From JABCPE02 sp963520375 (GTDB taxonomy: Bacteria; Bacteroidota; Bacteroidia; Flavobacteriales; Weeksellaceae): 64,000 nucleotides of DNA. Both the position numbers and the translations under genes were made by a program. The notes under the pieces are model-generated. The model was not told the origin of the DNA. It saw only the letters and a program-made list of their open reading frames with translations, and did not search any database. The stretch spans positions 22,045-86,044 of the forward strand of contig CAUQQF010000005.1 in NCBI GenBank assembly GCA_963520375.1. Reading direction: 5' to 3'. This document shows positions 8,401 to 17,810 of this stretch, one piece after another (positions within the stretch are counted from its first letter, which is position 1; the number at the start of each line of letters is the position of its first letter).

Positions 8401-8955
8401 TTATTTCAAAGAATTGATTTTCTCTGTGAGAGCTTCTTTGGATGGAAAAGATCCCATTATTTCTTCTCGTTTTTCTCCTTTTGTAATCAGGGTAAAAGGA
8501 ATAGCATCACCTCTCCATGTTTCGAAGTTTTTGCTGAAAAAATCTTGGGAAAGGTTTCCAAAATTGAATAAAATTATATTATTCCCTAATCCAGATTTTT
8601 CCGCGAAATCAGCAACTTTTGTCCAGTTCTGTGGTTCATCTAGATTTATGAATGTGAATTTTACTTTCTCATTTTTCATTTCCTTTATTTTCTCCTGAAA
8701 ATGAGGCATTTCATCCATACAAGGTCTGCACCAAGTAGCGAAAAAGTTGGTGACATAGAGAGTGTCATTTTTCTTAGTCGCAAAAACCTCAGAAATTTGT
8801 TCTTGGCTCATTTCTTTGAGCAGGGTAGAGCTTTGCGGCTCTTGTTTTTCAGTAGTTTCTACGGTTTGGTTTTCTTCTGTTTGGATGTTTGTTTCCTCTT
8901 TTTTGTTGCAGCTTATTAAAGCTAAAACTGTTAATGCAGCGATGATTTTTTTCAT
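8401..8955 (-). CDS. TlpA-family thiol-disulfide oxidoreductase lipoprotein
   Basis: A 184-residue exported lipoprotein: a short basic N-terminus, a hydrophobic core and lipobox LISC with Cys16 as the likely lipidated residue. A Gln/Glu/Thr-rich linker (about 20-50) follows, then a thioredoxin fold with active site WCRPC (residues 75-79). Such proteins reduce disulfides in the periplasm, often for cytochrome c maturation or oxidative-stress defence. The partner cannot be told here. The downstream gene on the same strand is the FecCD permease, but a terminator hairpin separates them, so co-regulation is not certain. A -7-like box (minus strand 9012-9005) lies upstream. Confidence 0.88.
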   Translation of the reverse strand: MKKIIAALTVLALISCNKKEETNIQTEENQTVETTEKQEPQSSTLLKEMSQEQISEVFATKKNDTLYVTNFFATWCRPCMDEMPHFQEKIKEMKNEKVKFTFINLDEPQNWTKVADFAEKSGLGNNIILFNFGNLSQDFFSKNFETWRGDAIPFTLITKGEKREEIMGSFPSKEALTEKINSLK

Positions 8956-9056
8956 TCGAAAAATTATTTTTTAAATTATTATTTGTAATAAATTCCAAAA
9001 AATCCAAAACTATCAATTTTTAGTATTCTTATTCATAGATTTAGAAAAGAATTGAT

Positions 9057-9064
9057 TAAATTTG
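9057..9064 (+). promoter_or_regulatory. -7 box (TAAATTTG) upstream of the SanA-like gene
   Basis: TAAATTTG fits the Bacteroidota -7 consensus. It forms one arm of an imperfect inverted repeat with ggcaaagttaa at about 9102-9112. No clear -33 element is visible. Confidence 0.4.
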
Positions 9065-9167
9065 CCTTAGACTTCTTGAGCTAATTTTATAGCTTGGCAA
9101 AGTTAAATAAAAAAAGAAGTAGCAGCCAAACACAAAAAATTAAATAAAAGTTAAAAAACGCTATACT

Positions 9168-9779
9168 TTGAGGAGGTTAGGCAATATTTTGAAAATATCT
9201 ATTGTTATGATAGAAATTATGGTGCTGCTCATGTTCTGGGCGAATGTATGGGTTTTTCATTTGACCAATGGAAGGACATTCAGCCAAGTGAGCAAGGTGC
9301 CTCCTAGAACATGTGCCCTAGTTTTAGGGACTTCTCCAAAGATGAAATCTGGTAAGGCAAATCCTTATTTCATCTCTAGAATGAAGGCAGCGGCGACTCT
9401 GTATCACCATGGGAAAATAAAAAAAATTATCGTAAGTGGAGAGAAAAGCCCTTATTATAACGAGCCAGAGGCGATGAAGAGTTATTTGGTTGGTTATGAA
9501 GGAGTTCCAGAAAATGTGATAACGGAGGATTTTGAAGGATTTAGTACGCGGGAGAGTATTCTTCGGTGTAAAAATATTTTTAATGAGTCTAATGTGATTA
9601 TCGTTTCTCAGGGGTATCACAACCTCAGAGCTTTGTTTTTTGCGAGAAATCACGGGATGAATGCGCTGGGATTTGATGCGCGGGATGTTACAAAAAATGA
9701 GAGTTTTTATCGAAATCATATGCGTGAAGTTTTGGCGAGAGTTCAGGCGGCAGTGTATTATTTCTTAAAAATTTCATAA
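9168..9779 (+). CDS. SanA/YdcF-family (DUF218) membrane-anchored protein
   Basis: About 200 residues: one N-terminal membrane helix (around KISIVMIEIMVLLMFWANVWV), then a DUF218 domain. The domain includes VPPRTCALVLGTSP, KIIVSGEKSPYYNEPEAM and VIIVSQGYHNLRALFFAR. The order of these blocks is that of SanA (vancomycin-sensitivity) proteins, thought to act in envelope barrier function with no defined reaction. The start is uncertain: the first usable codon is TTG at 9168. An in-frame TTG at 9189 sits 12 bases after an AGGAGG (9171-9176), and the first ATG is at 9207. The stop codon overlaps a -7 box for the next gene. Confidence 0.85.
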   Translation: MRRLGNILKISIVMIEIMVLLMFWANVWVFHLTNGRTFSQVSKVPPRTCALVLGTSPKMKSGKANPYFISRMKAAATLYHHGKIKKIIVSGEKSPYYNEPEAMKSYLVGYEGVPENVITEDFEGFSTRESILRCKNIFNESNVIIVSQGYHNLRALFFARNHGMNALGFDARDVTKNESFYRNHMREVLARVQAAVYYFLKIS

Positions 9780-9784
9780 ATTTG
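9777..9784 (+). promoter_or_regulatory. -7 box (TAAATTTG) for the MFS transporter gene
   Basis: TAAATTTG begins at the stop codon of the SanA-like gene, 57 bases before the ATG at 9841. A short inverted repeat (taagaat ... attctta) follows in the leader. Confidence 0.45.
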
Positions 9785-9840
9785 CCCATTACCTAAGAAT
9801 TAAATCCAAAAAGGAGTTGATTCTTAAATGATAAAAAATA

Positions 9841-11358
9841 ATGAAACAGATAAAAAATAACCCTAAAATAATGCGTGCATGGGCGGTGTATGACTGGGCA
9901 AACTCGGTTTATTCCCTAGTGATTACATCTACCATTTTTCCTATCTATTATTCTATTCTGACAACGGCTTATGAGAAGAATGAATTTGTAGAAGAAACAG
10001 GAAAATGGATAAAAGTGCCTGTGCGAAATATGATTTCGTTTTTTGGGAAGCAGTATGAACCAGATGCGGTCTATGGATATTCCTTGACATTATCTTTCTT
10101 TATAGTGGTTATCCTTACGCCTATTTTGTCTTCTTTAGCGGATATCATCGGGAATAAAAAATCTTTTCTGCAGTTTTTCTGTTACCTTGGTGCGACATCT
10201 TGTATGGGATTGGCGCTTTTTGTGAATATGAAAACGGTGTATTTAGGTCTGCTTTTTAGTGTTACTGCGAGTATTGGTTTCTGGGGGAGTTTGGTTTTTT
10301 ATAATTCATTTTTGCCCGATATTGCTACGAAAGATAAGCAAGATGCATTGTCTGCAAAGGGCTATGTGTATGGATATATAGGCTCTGTGGTGCTGGTGAT
10401 TATCTGCTTGATACTCATTCAGGTGGTGTCACAAAATGCTAAGCAGGCGCTGTTTTACACGAGGGTAAGTTTCTTATTGACAGGGGCTTGGTGGTTTGGT
10501 TTTTCGCAATATACATTTAAACATCTGCCGAAATTTGGTGAGGTTAAAGACCAGCTGCCAAAGGATTTGGTTTTGTTGAATTTTAAAAATATATTCAAAT
10601 CTCACGAAGAACATGGAGGGTGGTTTCAGGTAGTAAAAGGTAATATTAAATTCTACATAGAAATAGTAAAAGAAAGTTTCAGAGAACTTTATAAAATAGG
10701 TAAGGAACTCTTTAAAACACCGAATCTAAAGTATTTCTTGTCAAGTTTCTTTTTCTATAGTGTAGGAATGCAGACGATTTTCCTAATGGCAACTTTATTT
10801 GGGAAAAGTGAAATAAACTTAGAAGAAGGAAAACTGATAGCAACTCTGTTAATCATTCAAATAGAAGCAATTATCGGAGCGGTTATATTTTCAAGGTTAT
10901 CTAAAAGAATAGGAAATAAAAATGTAATCAGTATCACGGTTTTCCTTTGGATAGTGGTCTGTGTGTGGGCGTATGCACTTAATAAAGCTAATCCTAATGT
11001 AGAGTATCATTTCTATGCAGTTGCGGGTTTGGTGGGACTTGTAATGGGAGGGTTACAGGCTATGTCCCGTTCTACTTATAGTAGACTTTTGCCAGAGAAT
11101 AGTATGGATAATACTACATTTTTTAGTTTTTATGATGTATTGGAGAAAATAGCCATAATGATGGGAACACTCATATTTTCATTTATTATTGATAAATATG
11201 ATGAGATAAAGAACTGTTTCGCTCAAGTAGATATTGTGTTGCCATCAGCGGCAGGAATGCGCTTTGCAGCTTTCTTTATGGGTGTGTTTTTCCTATTAGG
11301 TTTGATTTTGATAAGATTCGTTAAAATTAAGGTGATGGGGGATAAGGAGGTCTTGTAA
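9841..11358 (+). CDS. UMF1-type MFS transporter (Atg22-like)
   Basis: A 505-residue polytopic membrane protein with about twelve hydrophobic segments. The opening RAWAVYDWANSVYSLVIT is the hallmark start of the Unknown Major Facilitator-1 family, which includes yeast vacuolar Atg22. A loop of about 80 residues separates the two halves. Homologues are thought to export amino acids or other small metabolites; the substrate here is unknown. It lies just upstream of the polysaccharide locus (42 bases before the dehydratase gene), but nothing in its sequence ties it to polysaccharide export. Confidence 0.85.
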   Translation: MKQIKNNPKIMRAWAVYDWANSVYSLVITSTIFPIYYSILTTAYEKNEFVEETGKWIKVPVRNMISFFGKQYEPDAVYGYSLTLSFFIVVILTPILSSLADIIGNKKSFLQFFCYLGATSCMGLALFVNMKTVYLGLLFSVTASIGFWGSLVFYNSFLPDIATKDKQDALSAKGYVYGYIGSVVLVIICLILIQVVSQNAKQALFYTRVSFLLTGAWWFGFSQYTFKHLPKFGEVKDQLPKDLVLLNFKNIFKSHEEHGGWFQVVKGNIKFYIEIVKESFRELYKIGKELFKTPNLKYFLSSFFFYSVGMQTIFLMATLFGKSEINLEEGKLIATLLIIQIEAIIGAVIFSRLSKRIGNKNVISITVFLWIVVCVWAYALNKANPNVEYHFYAVAGLVGLVMGGLQAMSRSTYSRLLPENSMDNTTFFSFYDVLEKIAIMMGTLIFSFIIDKYDEIKNCFAQVDIVLPSAAGMRFAAFFMGVFFLLGLILIRFVKIKVMGDKEVL

Positions 11359-11400
11359 CAGCCTTCAAATAGAGTTTCTATTTTATAAAAGAATAAGCTA

Positions 11401-13317
11401 ATGAAAAAAACTTTATCCAAGATAATTAATAAAATATATGATGGGGATAATAATATAGATATATCTGAAATGAGATACCTTCCAAGATGGGGTGTTTTAT
11501 TTATAGATGTATGTATTTTGTTGTTTTCATTGTTGGTTATAGAGCAGATAGGTGTCTATTTCACAGGAACAATGGATTTTTATAAAAAATGTTCTCTCAT
11601 TGTAGGAGTGAATGTTTTTTTTATGATTATTTTTCGTACTTATTCAGGCATTGTCAGGCATTCTACTTTTATAGACCTTTCTAAAATATTTCTATCCATA
11701 GTATATACCATATTTGTTTTGGTTATTCTTAATGTAGTGGTGTATTGGAAGATGGATTACAAACTGTTCAAGACATCATTATTACTCGTTTATGCGGGAG
11801 TTTCCTTTGTATTACTATTTATTTATCGTCTTTTTGTAAAGGAATTCTTTAACTTCATAAGAGAATATAGGAAGAATTTCCAAAAGAAGAGAATTTTGGT
11901 TTTAGGGATAGATGAGGTTTCTGTTTCTTTGGCAAAAATAATAGCGGACAACTCCTCTGTTCCGTATCATTTGGTAGGTTTTATTACGGAGAGAACGGAT
12001 TCTAAACAGGCAAGTTTACTCAATAGAAAAATCTATACTAAAAATGATATAGATGAATATCAGAAAACGCTCGATATAGACGGAGTTCTTATCAACCGAA
12101 ACGGGCTGACCAAGGAAGCAATGCAGGAATGGGTGAATTTCTTCTTGGAGAAAGCTATCCAGATGTATAAAGCGCCTGTTTTAGAGGAGATAAAAGAAGG
12201 AGGAGATTATTTCAAAATACAAAATATTCAGATAGAAGACTTGCTCAACAGAAAACCTATCAGTATAGAAAATGAGGAAGTCAAAAGCAGGCATTATAAC
12301 AAAAATGTCCTGATAACGGGAGGGGCAGGCTCTATCGGTAGTGAAATTGTAAGGCAGGTAGCAATGTCAGACCCTGCTCTGGTAGTGGTTTTAGACCAAG
12401 CAGAAACGCCGCTGTATGCCATAGAATTGGAATTAAAGGAGAGTTTCCCGAATGTTAATTTTAAATTTGTTTTAGCGGATATTTCTAATATCAATAGGCT
12501 CGAAAGCGTATTTGAAGAATACAAGTTTTCTGTGGTCTATCATGCTGCAGCCTATAAGCATGTTCCACTGGTGGAAGAAAATCCACATGAGGGAGTTTTA
12601 GTGAATATCCAAGGAAGTAAAAACTTGGCTCTTCTTGCAAGTAAATACAAAGTGGATACCTTTGTGATGGTCTCTACGGACAAGGCGGTAAACCCTACCA
12701 ATGTGATGGGAGCGTCCAAGAGAGCAGCTGAATTGTTCGTACAGGCGCTTCAAAACCAACCAGGAAACACGACTAAATTTGTGACCACTCGTTTTGGGAA
12801 TGTTTTGGGATCTAATGGTTCGGTTATTCCATATTTCAAAAAACAGATAGAGAAAGGCGGGCCGATTACGATTACCCATCCAGATATCGTGAGATACTTT
12901 ATGACTATTCCAGAGGCGTGCGAGCTGGTTCTTCAGGCGGGAACTATGGGCGTGGGAGGAGAGATTTTTGTTTTCGATATGGGAGAACCTGTGAAAATAG
13001 TGGACTTGGCGGAAAGAATGATAAGGTTGTCTGGTTTTGAGCCAAATATAGACATTAAAATAGTATATACAGGGCTTCGTCCAGGGGAAAAACTTTATGA
13101 AGAACTGCTCAGTGATGGAACGAAAACACTGCCAACACATCACGAGAAAATAATGATTTCCAAGGATGAAACCATGGAATTTGAAAAAATAAATACATTA
13201 ACCCAGAAAATATACGATCTTGCCAGAGAAAGTAATAAGATAGAAGTGGTTAGAACTTTGAAAGAAATAGTGAAAGAATTTAAGAGTAATAATTCTGTTT
13301 ACCAGCAGTTGGATTAG
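11401..13317 (+). CDS. UDP-GlcNAc 4,6-dehydratase, WbpM/CapD/PglF type
   Basis: A 638-residue membrane-bound nucleotide-sugar dehydratase. The N-terminal third has four hydrophobic helices, followed by a Rossmann-like domain (about 155-210). The C-terminal SDR domain starts with the NAD-binding TGGAGSIGSE (residues 306-315). The catalytic region is STDKAVNPTNVMGASKRAAE: Thr426-Asp427-Lys428, with Met436 in place of the usual Tyr and Lys440. This is the Met-for-Tyr variant known from WbpM-type long dehydratases. The expected product is UDP-2-acetamido-2,6-dideoxy-4-keto-hexose, the substrate for the PglE-like aminotransferase at 24780. It opens the polysaccharide locus. Confidence 0.92.
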   Translation: MKKTLSKIINKIYDGDNNIDISEMRYLPRWGVLFIDVCILLFSLLVIEQIGVYFTGTMDFYKKCSLIVGVNVFFMIIFRTYSGIVRHSTFIDLSKIFLSIVYTIFVLVILNVVVYWKMDYKLFKTSLLLVYAGVSFVLLFIYRLFVKEFFNFIREYRKNFQKKRILVLGIDEVSVSLAKIIADNSSVPYHLVGFITERTDSKQASLLNRKIYTKNDIDEYQKTLDIDGVLINRNGLTKEAMQEWVNFFLEKAIQMYKAPVLEEIKEGGDYFKIQNIQIEDLLNRKPISIENEEVKSRHYNKNVLITGGAGSIGSEIVRQVAMSDPALVVVLDQAETPLYAIELELKESFPNVNFKFVLADISNINRLESVFEEYKFSVVYHAAAYKHVPLVEENPHEGVLVNIQGSKNLALLASKYKVDTFVMVSTDKAVNPTNVMGASKRAAELFVQALQNQPGNTTKFVTTRFGNVLGSNGSVIPYFKKQIEKGGPITITHPDIVRYFMTIPEACELVLQAGTMGVGGEIFVFDMGEPVKIVDLAERMIRLSGFEPNIDIKIVYTGLRPGEKLYEELLSDGTKTLPTHHEKIMISKDETMEFEKINTLTQKIYDLARESNKIEVVRTLKEIVKEFKSNNSVYQQLD

Positions 13318-13339
13318 CCCTAATTCCGAAAAAAAAGGA

Positions 13340-13347
13340 TATATTTG
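13340..13347 (+). promoter_or_regulatory. -7 box (TATATTTG) before the Wza-like gene
   Basis: TATATTTGC lies 20 bases upstream of the ATG at 13367 and fits TAnnTTTG. It may drive the main polysaccharide operon. No convincing -33 element is visible. Confidence 0.5.
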
Positions 13348-13366
13348 CAATAATTATAAATGAGCA

Positions 13367-14176
13367 ATGATGAAAATAAAAATATTTTTAATAATAACAG
13401 CATTTTTGGCTTTGACCTCTTGTAAAAACCAAAAAGAAATAGCCTATATGCAGAATATAGAGCAGATAGCAAAAGAGGCATCTCAGAAAAATGTGCAGTC
13501 TACCATACAGCCTAATGACCAGCTTTTGATATATGTGACAGCGAAGGATATGAGCATCACAGCGCCATTTAACCAAGGTGTAGCGACTGATATCAATAAA
13601 TCACAAGTTAATTATTCTCAGCCTAATACTAACCTGCCAGCTTCTGGTCAGACCTCTGTATCAGGCGTTACTTATACCGTTTATTCAGATGGATTTATAG
13701 AATTTCCTGTTTTGGGTAGAATAAGCACTACGGGAAAAACAGTGGAAGCTTTGAAAGATGAACTGACCAAGAAATTGAGAAAATATATCATAGACCCTAC
13801 AGTAAGTGTTCGTTATGCTAATTATCGTGTAACGGTGCTTGGGGAAGTAAATAAACCAGGGGAATATCTCATTCCAGATGGAAAAACGACTTTGCTTGGA
13901 GCTTTGGGGCTTGCAGGGGATTTGACTATTTATGGGAAAAGAGATAATATTTTAGTAGTTAGAGAGCAGGATGGAGTAAGAACACAGGCCTATATCAACC
14001 TTACAGATGCTAATTTTATCAATTCTCCTTATTACCATTTGAAACAAAATGATGTGGTCTATGTAACTCCTAATAATGCCAAGAAAAATTCTGCTTCTTT
14101 TGGTCCTCAGACGACAATTTACATATCGGTGGCGTCTATCATTGTGACAATTTTGGCATTGATTATTAAAAAATAA
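13367..14176 (+). CDS. Wza-like polysaccharide export lipoprotein (OPX)
   Basis: A 269-residue outer-membrane polysaccharide export protein. The signal peptide ends in lipobox LTSC (Cys19). The poly-export domain follows (LLIYVTAKD, YTVYSDGFIEFPVLGRI), then an SLBB domain (YRVTVLGEVNKPGEYLIP). The C-terminus has a hydrophobic helix (about residues 243-266) ending in basic residues, the Bacteroidota version of the anchor in Wza. It is expected to work with the tyrosine kinase encoded ten bases downstream. Two ATG codons in a row (13367 and 13370) are both possible starts. Confidence 0.92.
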   Translation: MMKIKIFLIITAFLALTSCKNQKEIAYMQNIEQIAKEASQKNVQSTIQPNDQLLIYVTAKDMSITAPFNQGVATDINKSQVNYSQPNTNLPASGQTSVSGVTYTVYSDGFIEFPVLGRISTTGKTVEALKDELTKKLRKYIIDPTVSVRYANYRVTVLGEVNKPGEYLIPDGKTTLLGALGLAGDLTIYGKRDNILVVREQDGVRTQAYINLTDANFINSPYYHLKQNDVVYVTPNNAKKNSASFGPQTTIYISVASIIVTILALIIKK

Positions 14177-14185
14177 ACATCAAAA

Positions 14186-16594
14186 ATGAATAATAAAAAT
14201 TCATCAAAATATCCCAATACAGACAAGCACCAAGTAGATGTATTAGAGCTGATAAAACCATATACGCAGAGTTGGAAATGGTTTGTGGCCTCTGCATTAC
14301 TCGCTTTAGTATTGGCATTGTTATACCTTAGAACTGTAACTCATGTTTATCAAGTACAGTCTTCGGTATTGGTAAAAGAAGCCAAAAATACATCAAGTTC
14401 TAGCACAGAAGCAGATTTGCTTATGGATTTATCAAAGCTGGGAGGGATGAGTTCTAATAGTATAGACAATGAGATAGAAATTTTTAAATCCAAAAAACTG
14501 ATGAATGCCGTTGTAGAAAGTAAAAATCTACAAGTGGCGATTTATTCTAGCGACAATCTTAAAAGTAAAGAGCTTTATGGGGATACGGCTCCATTTTTTG
14601 TAAATGTAGTTAATGAAAAAAAGAATGCGGTATTTCCTCAGGAGAATGTAAAAATAGAGATAAATGGTGATAAGATTACATTGTCTTCCAGTGAGCTGGA
14701 TAATGAAATTACAGGAAGATTTAACAAGCTGATAAGCCTTCCATATGCCAATATCATCATTACTAAAAATAAGGATTTTGATTCTGTAAAAGCCGGTGCT
14801 TTGGGAGAATTGTCCCTTTCTATCTTGTCAAAAGAAGCTCGCGTAGTTCAGCTACAAAAAATGCTCAATGTAGGGCTGCTTAACAAGGATGCGACTATCG
14901 TGGGGCTGTCCATGAACTATCCTAATGTGGATAAAGCCAAAGACATCATCGATAATCTGGTGGTGGCCTACAACCAAGATGCAATCAGTGATAAAAACTC
15001 TCAGTCAAAAGAAACGATGAAGTTCATAGAAGGGCGTATTGAGGTGATATCCAGTGAGTTGCAAAGTGTTGAAAATGAGAAGGAAAGGTTTAAAGAAAAA
15101 AACCAGCTGACAGACATAGGAGTAGAAGCCAAACTTAATTTGGAAACTAGTGCTCAGTCCAGAGCTAAACAGCTTGATATAGATGCCGAAACGCAAATGG
15201 TGGATGGTATGATAGGCTATCTCAATAACAAGGGAGCGTATCAAGTGCTGCCATCAGCGGTAGGACTTACAGACCCTACAGCGTCTGCGGGGATAGAATC
15301 TTATAACCGTTTGGTTTTAGAAAGAGACAGATTATTAGCATCTGCCACGGAAAACCACCCAGCGGTAGTTAATGTATCTCAGCAGCTTAATGAACTGAAA
15401 GGTTCCATTATGCAAAGTTTGCAAAAAACTAAAACGAACTTGAAAATAGCAAGTTCGGAGTTGCAAATGGAGCAAAACCGAGCAAATGGAAAAATCTCTA
15501 AGTTACCGAATATAGAGAAATTATTTAGAAATATAGAAAGACAACAGCAGATTAAAGAGCAGTTGTATCTACTATTACTACAAAAAAGAGAGGAATCAGC
15601 TATTTCATTAGCCATCACAGGCGATAAAGCAAGGGTCATAGATGAGGCGTATTCTTCTGATGTGCCAGTGTCTCCTAAAAAGTCTATAATATTGATGGGA
15701 GCGCTGCTTTTAGGTTTGATAATTCCGTTTGCTTTTATTTACATCAAAGAACTTTTGAATATCAAGATAAAGACAAAACAAGATGTAGAGAGACTTTCTT
15801 CTACGCCTGTTTTAGCGGAGCTACCGAAAGTGGAAAAAGGCCAGTCCGAGCTTGTGGGAACGAACGATTCTTCCTTGATTGCGGAAGCCTTTCGATTATT
15901 GGTTACCAATATGAACTTTATTCTTCCTAAAAAAGACGAAGGAAAGGTGGTTTTTGTGACCTCTACGGTAAATGGAGAAGGGAAAACCTTTACTTCTGTT
16001 AATTTAGCTCAGACATTATCCACACCTAGAAAGAGAGTGATTTTGATAGGTTCAGACATTAGAAATCCACAGCTTCAAAGGTATAACAATAAAGCAAGGA
16101 AAGGTGTGGCAGGGCTTACAGAGTTCCTATATAATGATGAAACTACTATAGAAAGTATCATACATAAATACGCTTCTGATTCTTATTTAGATGTGATTTA
16201 TTCAGGAAGTATTCCACCAAATCCAGCCGACCTTCTGACGAATGGAAGGTATGAACTTCTATTGGCTGAATTGAAAAAGAAATATGACTATATTGTCATA
16301 GACACAGCACCATTGATGCTTGTGACAGATACGCTATTATTAGCTAATCTAGCAGATGCTACGATCTATATCATGCGTTCTGAATATTCAGAAAAAGCAT
16401 TGATAGACTTTGCGAATAAGAACATCAGAGAAGGGAAAATCAAAAATGTTGGATTCGTTCTTAATGATGTGGAGAAGAGCAATTTTGGGTATAGAAACAA
16501 GTATGGCTATGGCTATTATACCGAAGGAAAAACTTGGTTTGACAGACTTAAAAATAAAATAAAGCATATCATCAGTAGAAGCAGAAGGTGGTAA
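14186..16594 (+). CDS. Wzc-like polysaccharide co-polymerase / tyrosine autokinase
   Basis: An 802-residue inner-membrane protein that controls chain length and export. It has a first membrane helix (about 34-52), a large periplasmic Wzz-type domain with coiled coils (about 55-500) and a second membrane helix (about 507-530). A cytoplasmic BY-kinase domain follows. Walker A is STVNGEGKT (593-601), Walker A' is LIGSDIRNPQ (Asp624), and Walker B is in YDYIVIDTAPL. The C-terminal tail has a tyrosine cluster (YRNKYGYGYYTEG), the usual autophosphorylation site, followed by a basic end. All motifs are intact. No separate phosphatase gene is seen in the locus. Confidence 0.95.
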   Translation: MNNKNSSKYPNTDKHQVDVLELIKPYTQSWKWFVASALLALVLALLYLRTVTHVYQVQSSVLVKEAKNTSSSSTEADLLMDLSKLGGMSSNSIDNEIEIFKSKKLMNAVVESKNLQVAIYSSDNLKSKELYGDTAPFFVNVVNEKKNAVFPQENVKIEINGDKITLSSSELDNEITGRFNKLISLPYANIIITKNKDFDSVKAGALGELSLSILSKEARVVQLQKMLNVGLLNKDATIVGLSMNYPNVDKAKDIIDNLVVAYNQDAISDKNSQSKETMKFIEGRIEVISSELQSVENEKERFKEKNQLTDIGVEAKLNLETSAQSRAKQLDIDAETQMVDGMIGYLNNKGAYQVLPSAVGLTDPTASAGIESYNRLVLERDRLLASATENHPAVVNVSQQLNELKGSIMQSLQKTKTNLKIASSELQMEQNRANGKISKLPNIEKLFRNIERQQQIKEQLYLLLLQKREESAISLAITGDKARVIDEAYSSDVPVSPKKSIILMGALLLGLIIPFAFIYIKELLNIKIKTKQDVERLSSTPVLAELPKVEKGQSELVGTNDSSLIAEAFRLLVTNMNFILPKKDEGKVVFVTSTVNGEGKTFTSVNLAQTLSTPRKRVILIGSDIRNPQLQRYNNKARKGVAGLTEFLYNDETTIESIIHKYASDSYLDVIYSGSIPPNPADLLTNGRYELLLAELKKKYDYIVIDTAPLMLVTDTLLLANLADATIYIMRSEYSEKALIDFANKNIREGKIKNVGFVLNDVEKSNFGYRNKYGYGYYTEGKTWFDRLKNKIKHIISRSRRW

Positions 16595-16607
16595 CAAATG
16601 ACAACTC

Positions 16608-17810
16608 ATGTATCGGCATGCAATAACGATAATAGATAAGTATAAACAATATTTCCCTGTAATAGTCAAATTATTAGGGTCGGGATTACTTACTTCATTG
16701 GGATTTGTGCTGCTGTCTTCAGGTAAATTTGATTATATATCTAATGAACTGTCTGTCAAGATGTTGCTTTTTATTCAGTTTCAAATAATAGGAATTACGA
16801 TTTCCAAATATGGACTGGATAGTTTGGTTTTTGCAAAGATGATAGGAGATACCAATAGTGTATATGACCCACTGGAATACATTAAAAAAAAAGGAATTCT
16901 ATTATCCATTCTGTGTGCAGGTGTTTATGCGATAATGTATGATTATACCTATGCGTTAGTTATTTTCTGCACGATAGTACTTGATGTTTATAGTGTGGTG
17001 GCTATTGTCCAGATGAATGTGATGAAACACTATAACTACGCACTTTTTGCTAATATAGCAGCCTATCCTCTTTTTTTTGGAGTTCTTCTTATCAGTTCGC
17101 TTTTCTTTGAATACAGCTATGGGCAAATGATAGCACTATATGTGGCGTGTATTTTTCTGAGGTTTTTGCTTTCGTGGGCTTTCATTATGAAAAAGAAGAA
17201 GGCAGAAAATATGGAACTGATGAAGCTGGAAGTCCCATTTAGTTTAGGAATTCAGCAGATATTGAATTTTAGTTTGTTTAAAATAGACCAAATCATCATT
17301 TCGCTTGGAGCTGTTTTATTGGTGTTTTTTGGGATTGCAGGGCAGGATATTCAGCAGATTTTGTTTTTATCCAAATTTCCAGAGCTGGTTTCAGGAGTTT
17401 TGGTCTCGTTGTCATTTTTGTATGCGCCATATTTGATTATAGAAAGCAGGGAAGGACTGATAGCGGTTTTAGACAAATACAAATGGATTTTGGTGCTTTA
17501 TAATGTGGGGATGGTGGTTGCTCTTTGTGTTTATATGTTGATTTGGAATGGAGAGACGGATTTGGATATAGTCTATGCTATTTCTTACCTTATAGTTTCT
17601 GTATTGGCTGTTTTTGTGAATATGGTTACATTGGGATATTTGAAGAAAAACGAAGTAAATATATTAGTTAAAAATCTGGTGATAAGCAGCGGTATAGGAA
17701 TTGTTTTTTTGCTGATTATTCCTTTTTTAGGGATGGGTAGATATATGGTTTGTTGTGTTCCTATACAGATGCTGTTTTTTTTGGCTTTAAGATTACAAAA
17801 TAAAAAATGA
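16608..17810 (+). CDS. Wzx-like lipid-linked oligosaccharide flippase
   Basis: A 400-residue protein made almost entirely of hydrophobic segments (about 10-12 predicted), with short basic loops. The pattern and size match Wzx/MOP-superfamily polysaccharide translocases. Its place between the Wzc-like and Wzy-like genes supports this. Sequence identity within this family is low, so the call rests on topology and context. The stop codon overlaps the ATG of the polymerase gene (ATGA at 17807-17810), which implies coupled translation. Confidence 0.75.
   Translation: MYRHAITIIDKYKQYFPVIVKLLGSGLLTSLGFVLLSSGKFDYISNELSVKMLLFIQFQIIGITISKYGLDSLVFAKMIGDTNSVYDPLEYIKKKGILLSILCAGVYAIMYDYTYALVIFCTIVLDVYSVVAIVQMNVMKHYNYALFANIAAYPLFFGVLLISSLFFEYSYGQMIALYVACIFLRFLLSWAFIMKKKKAENMELMKLEVPFSLGIQQILNFSLFKIDQIIISLGAVLLVFFGIAGQDIQQILFLSKFPELVSGVLVSLSFLYAPYLIIESREGLIAVLDKYKWILVLYNVGMVVALCVYMLIWNGETDLDIVYAISYLIVSVLAVFVNMVTLGYLKKNEVNILVKNLVISSGIGIVFLLIIPFLGMGRYMVCCVPIQMLFFLALRLQNKK

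Noticed and set aside
12598..13143. 181-codon open frame antisense to the 4,6-dehydratase gene
   Set aside because: It lies fully within a conserved SDR domain on the other strand, and the translation is rich in His, Arg and Ser without motifs.
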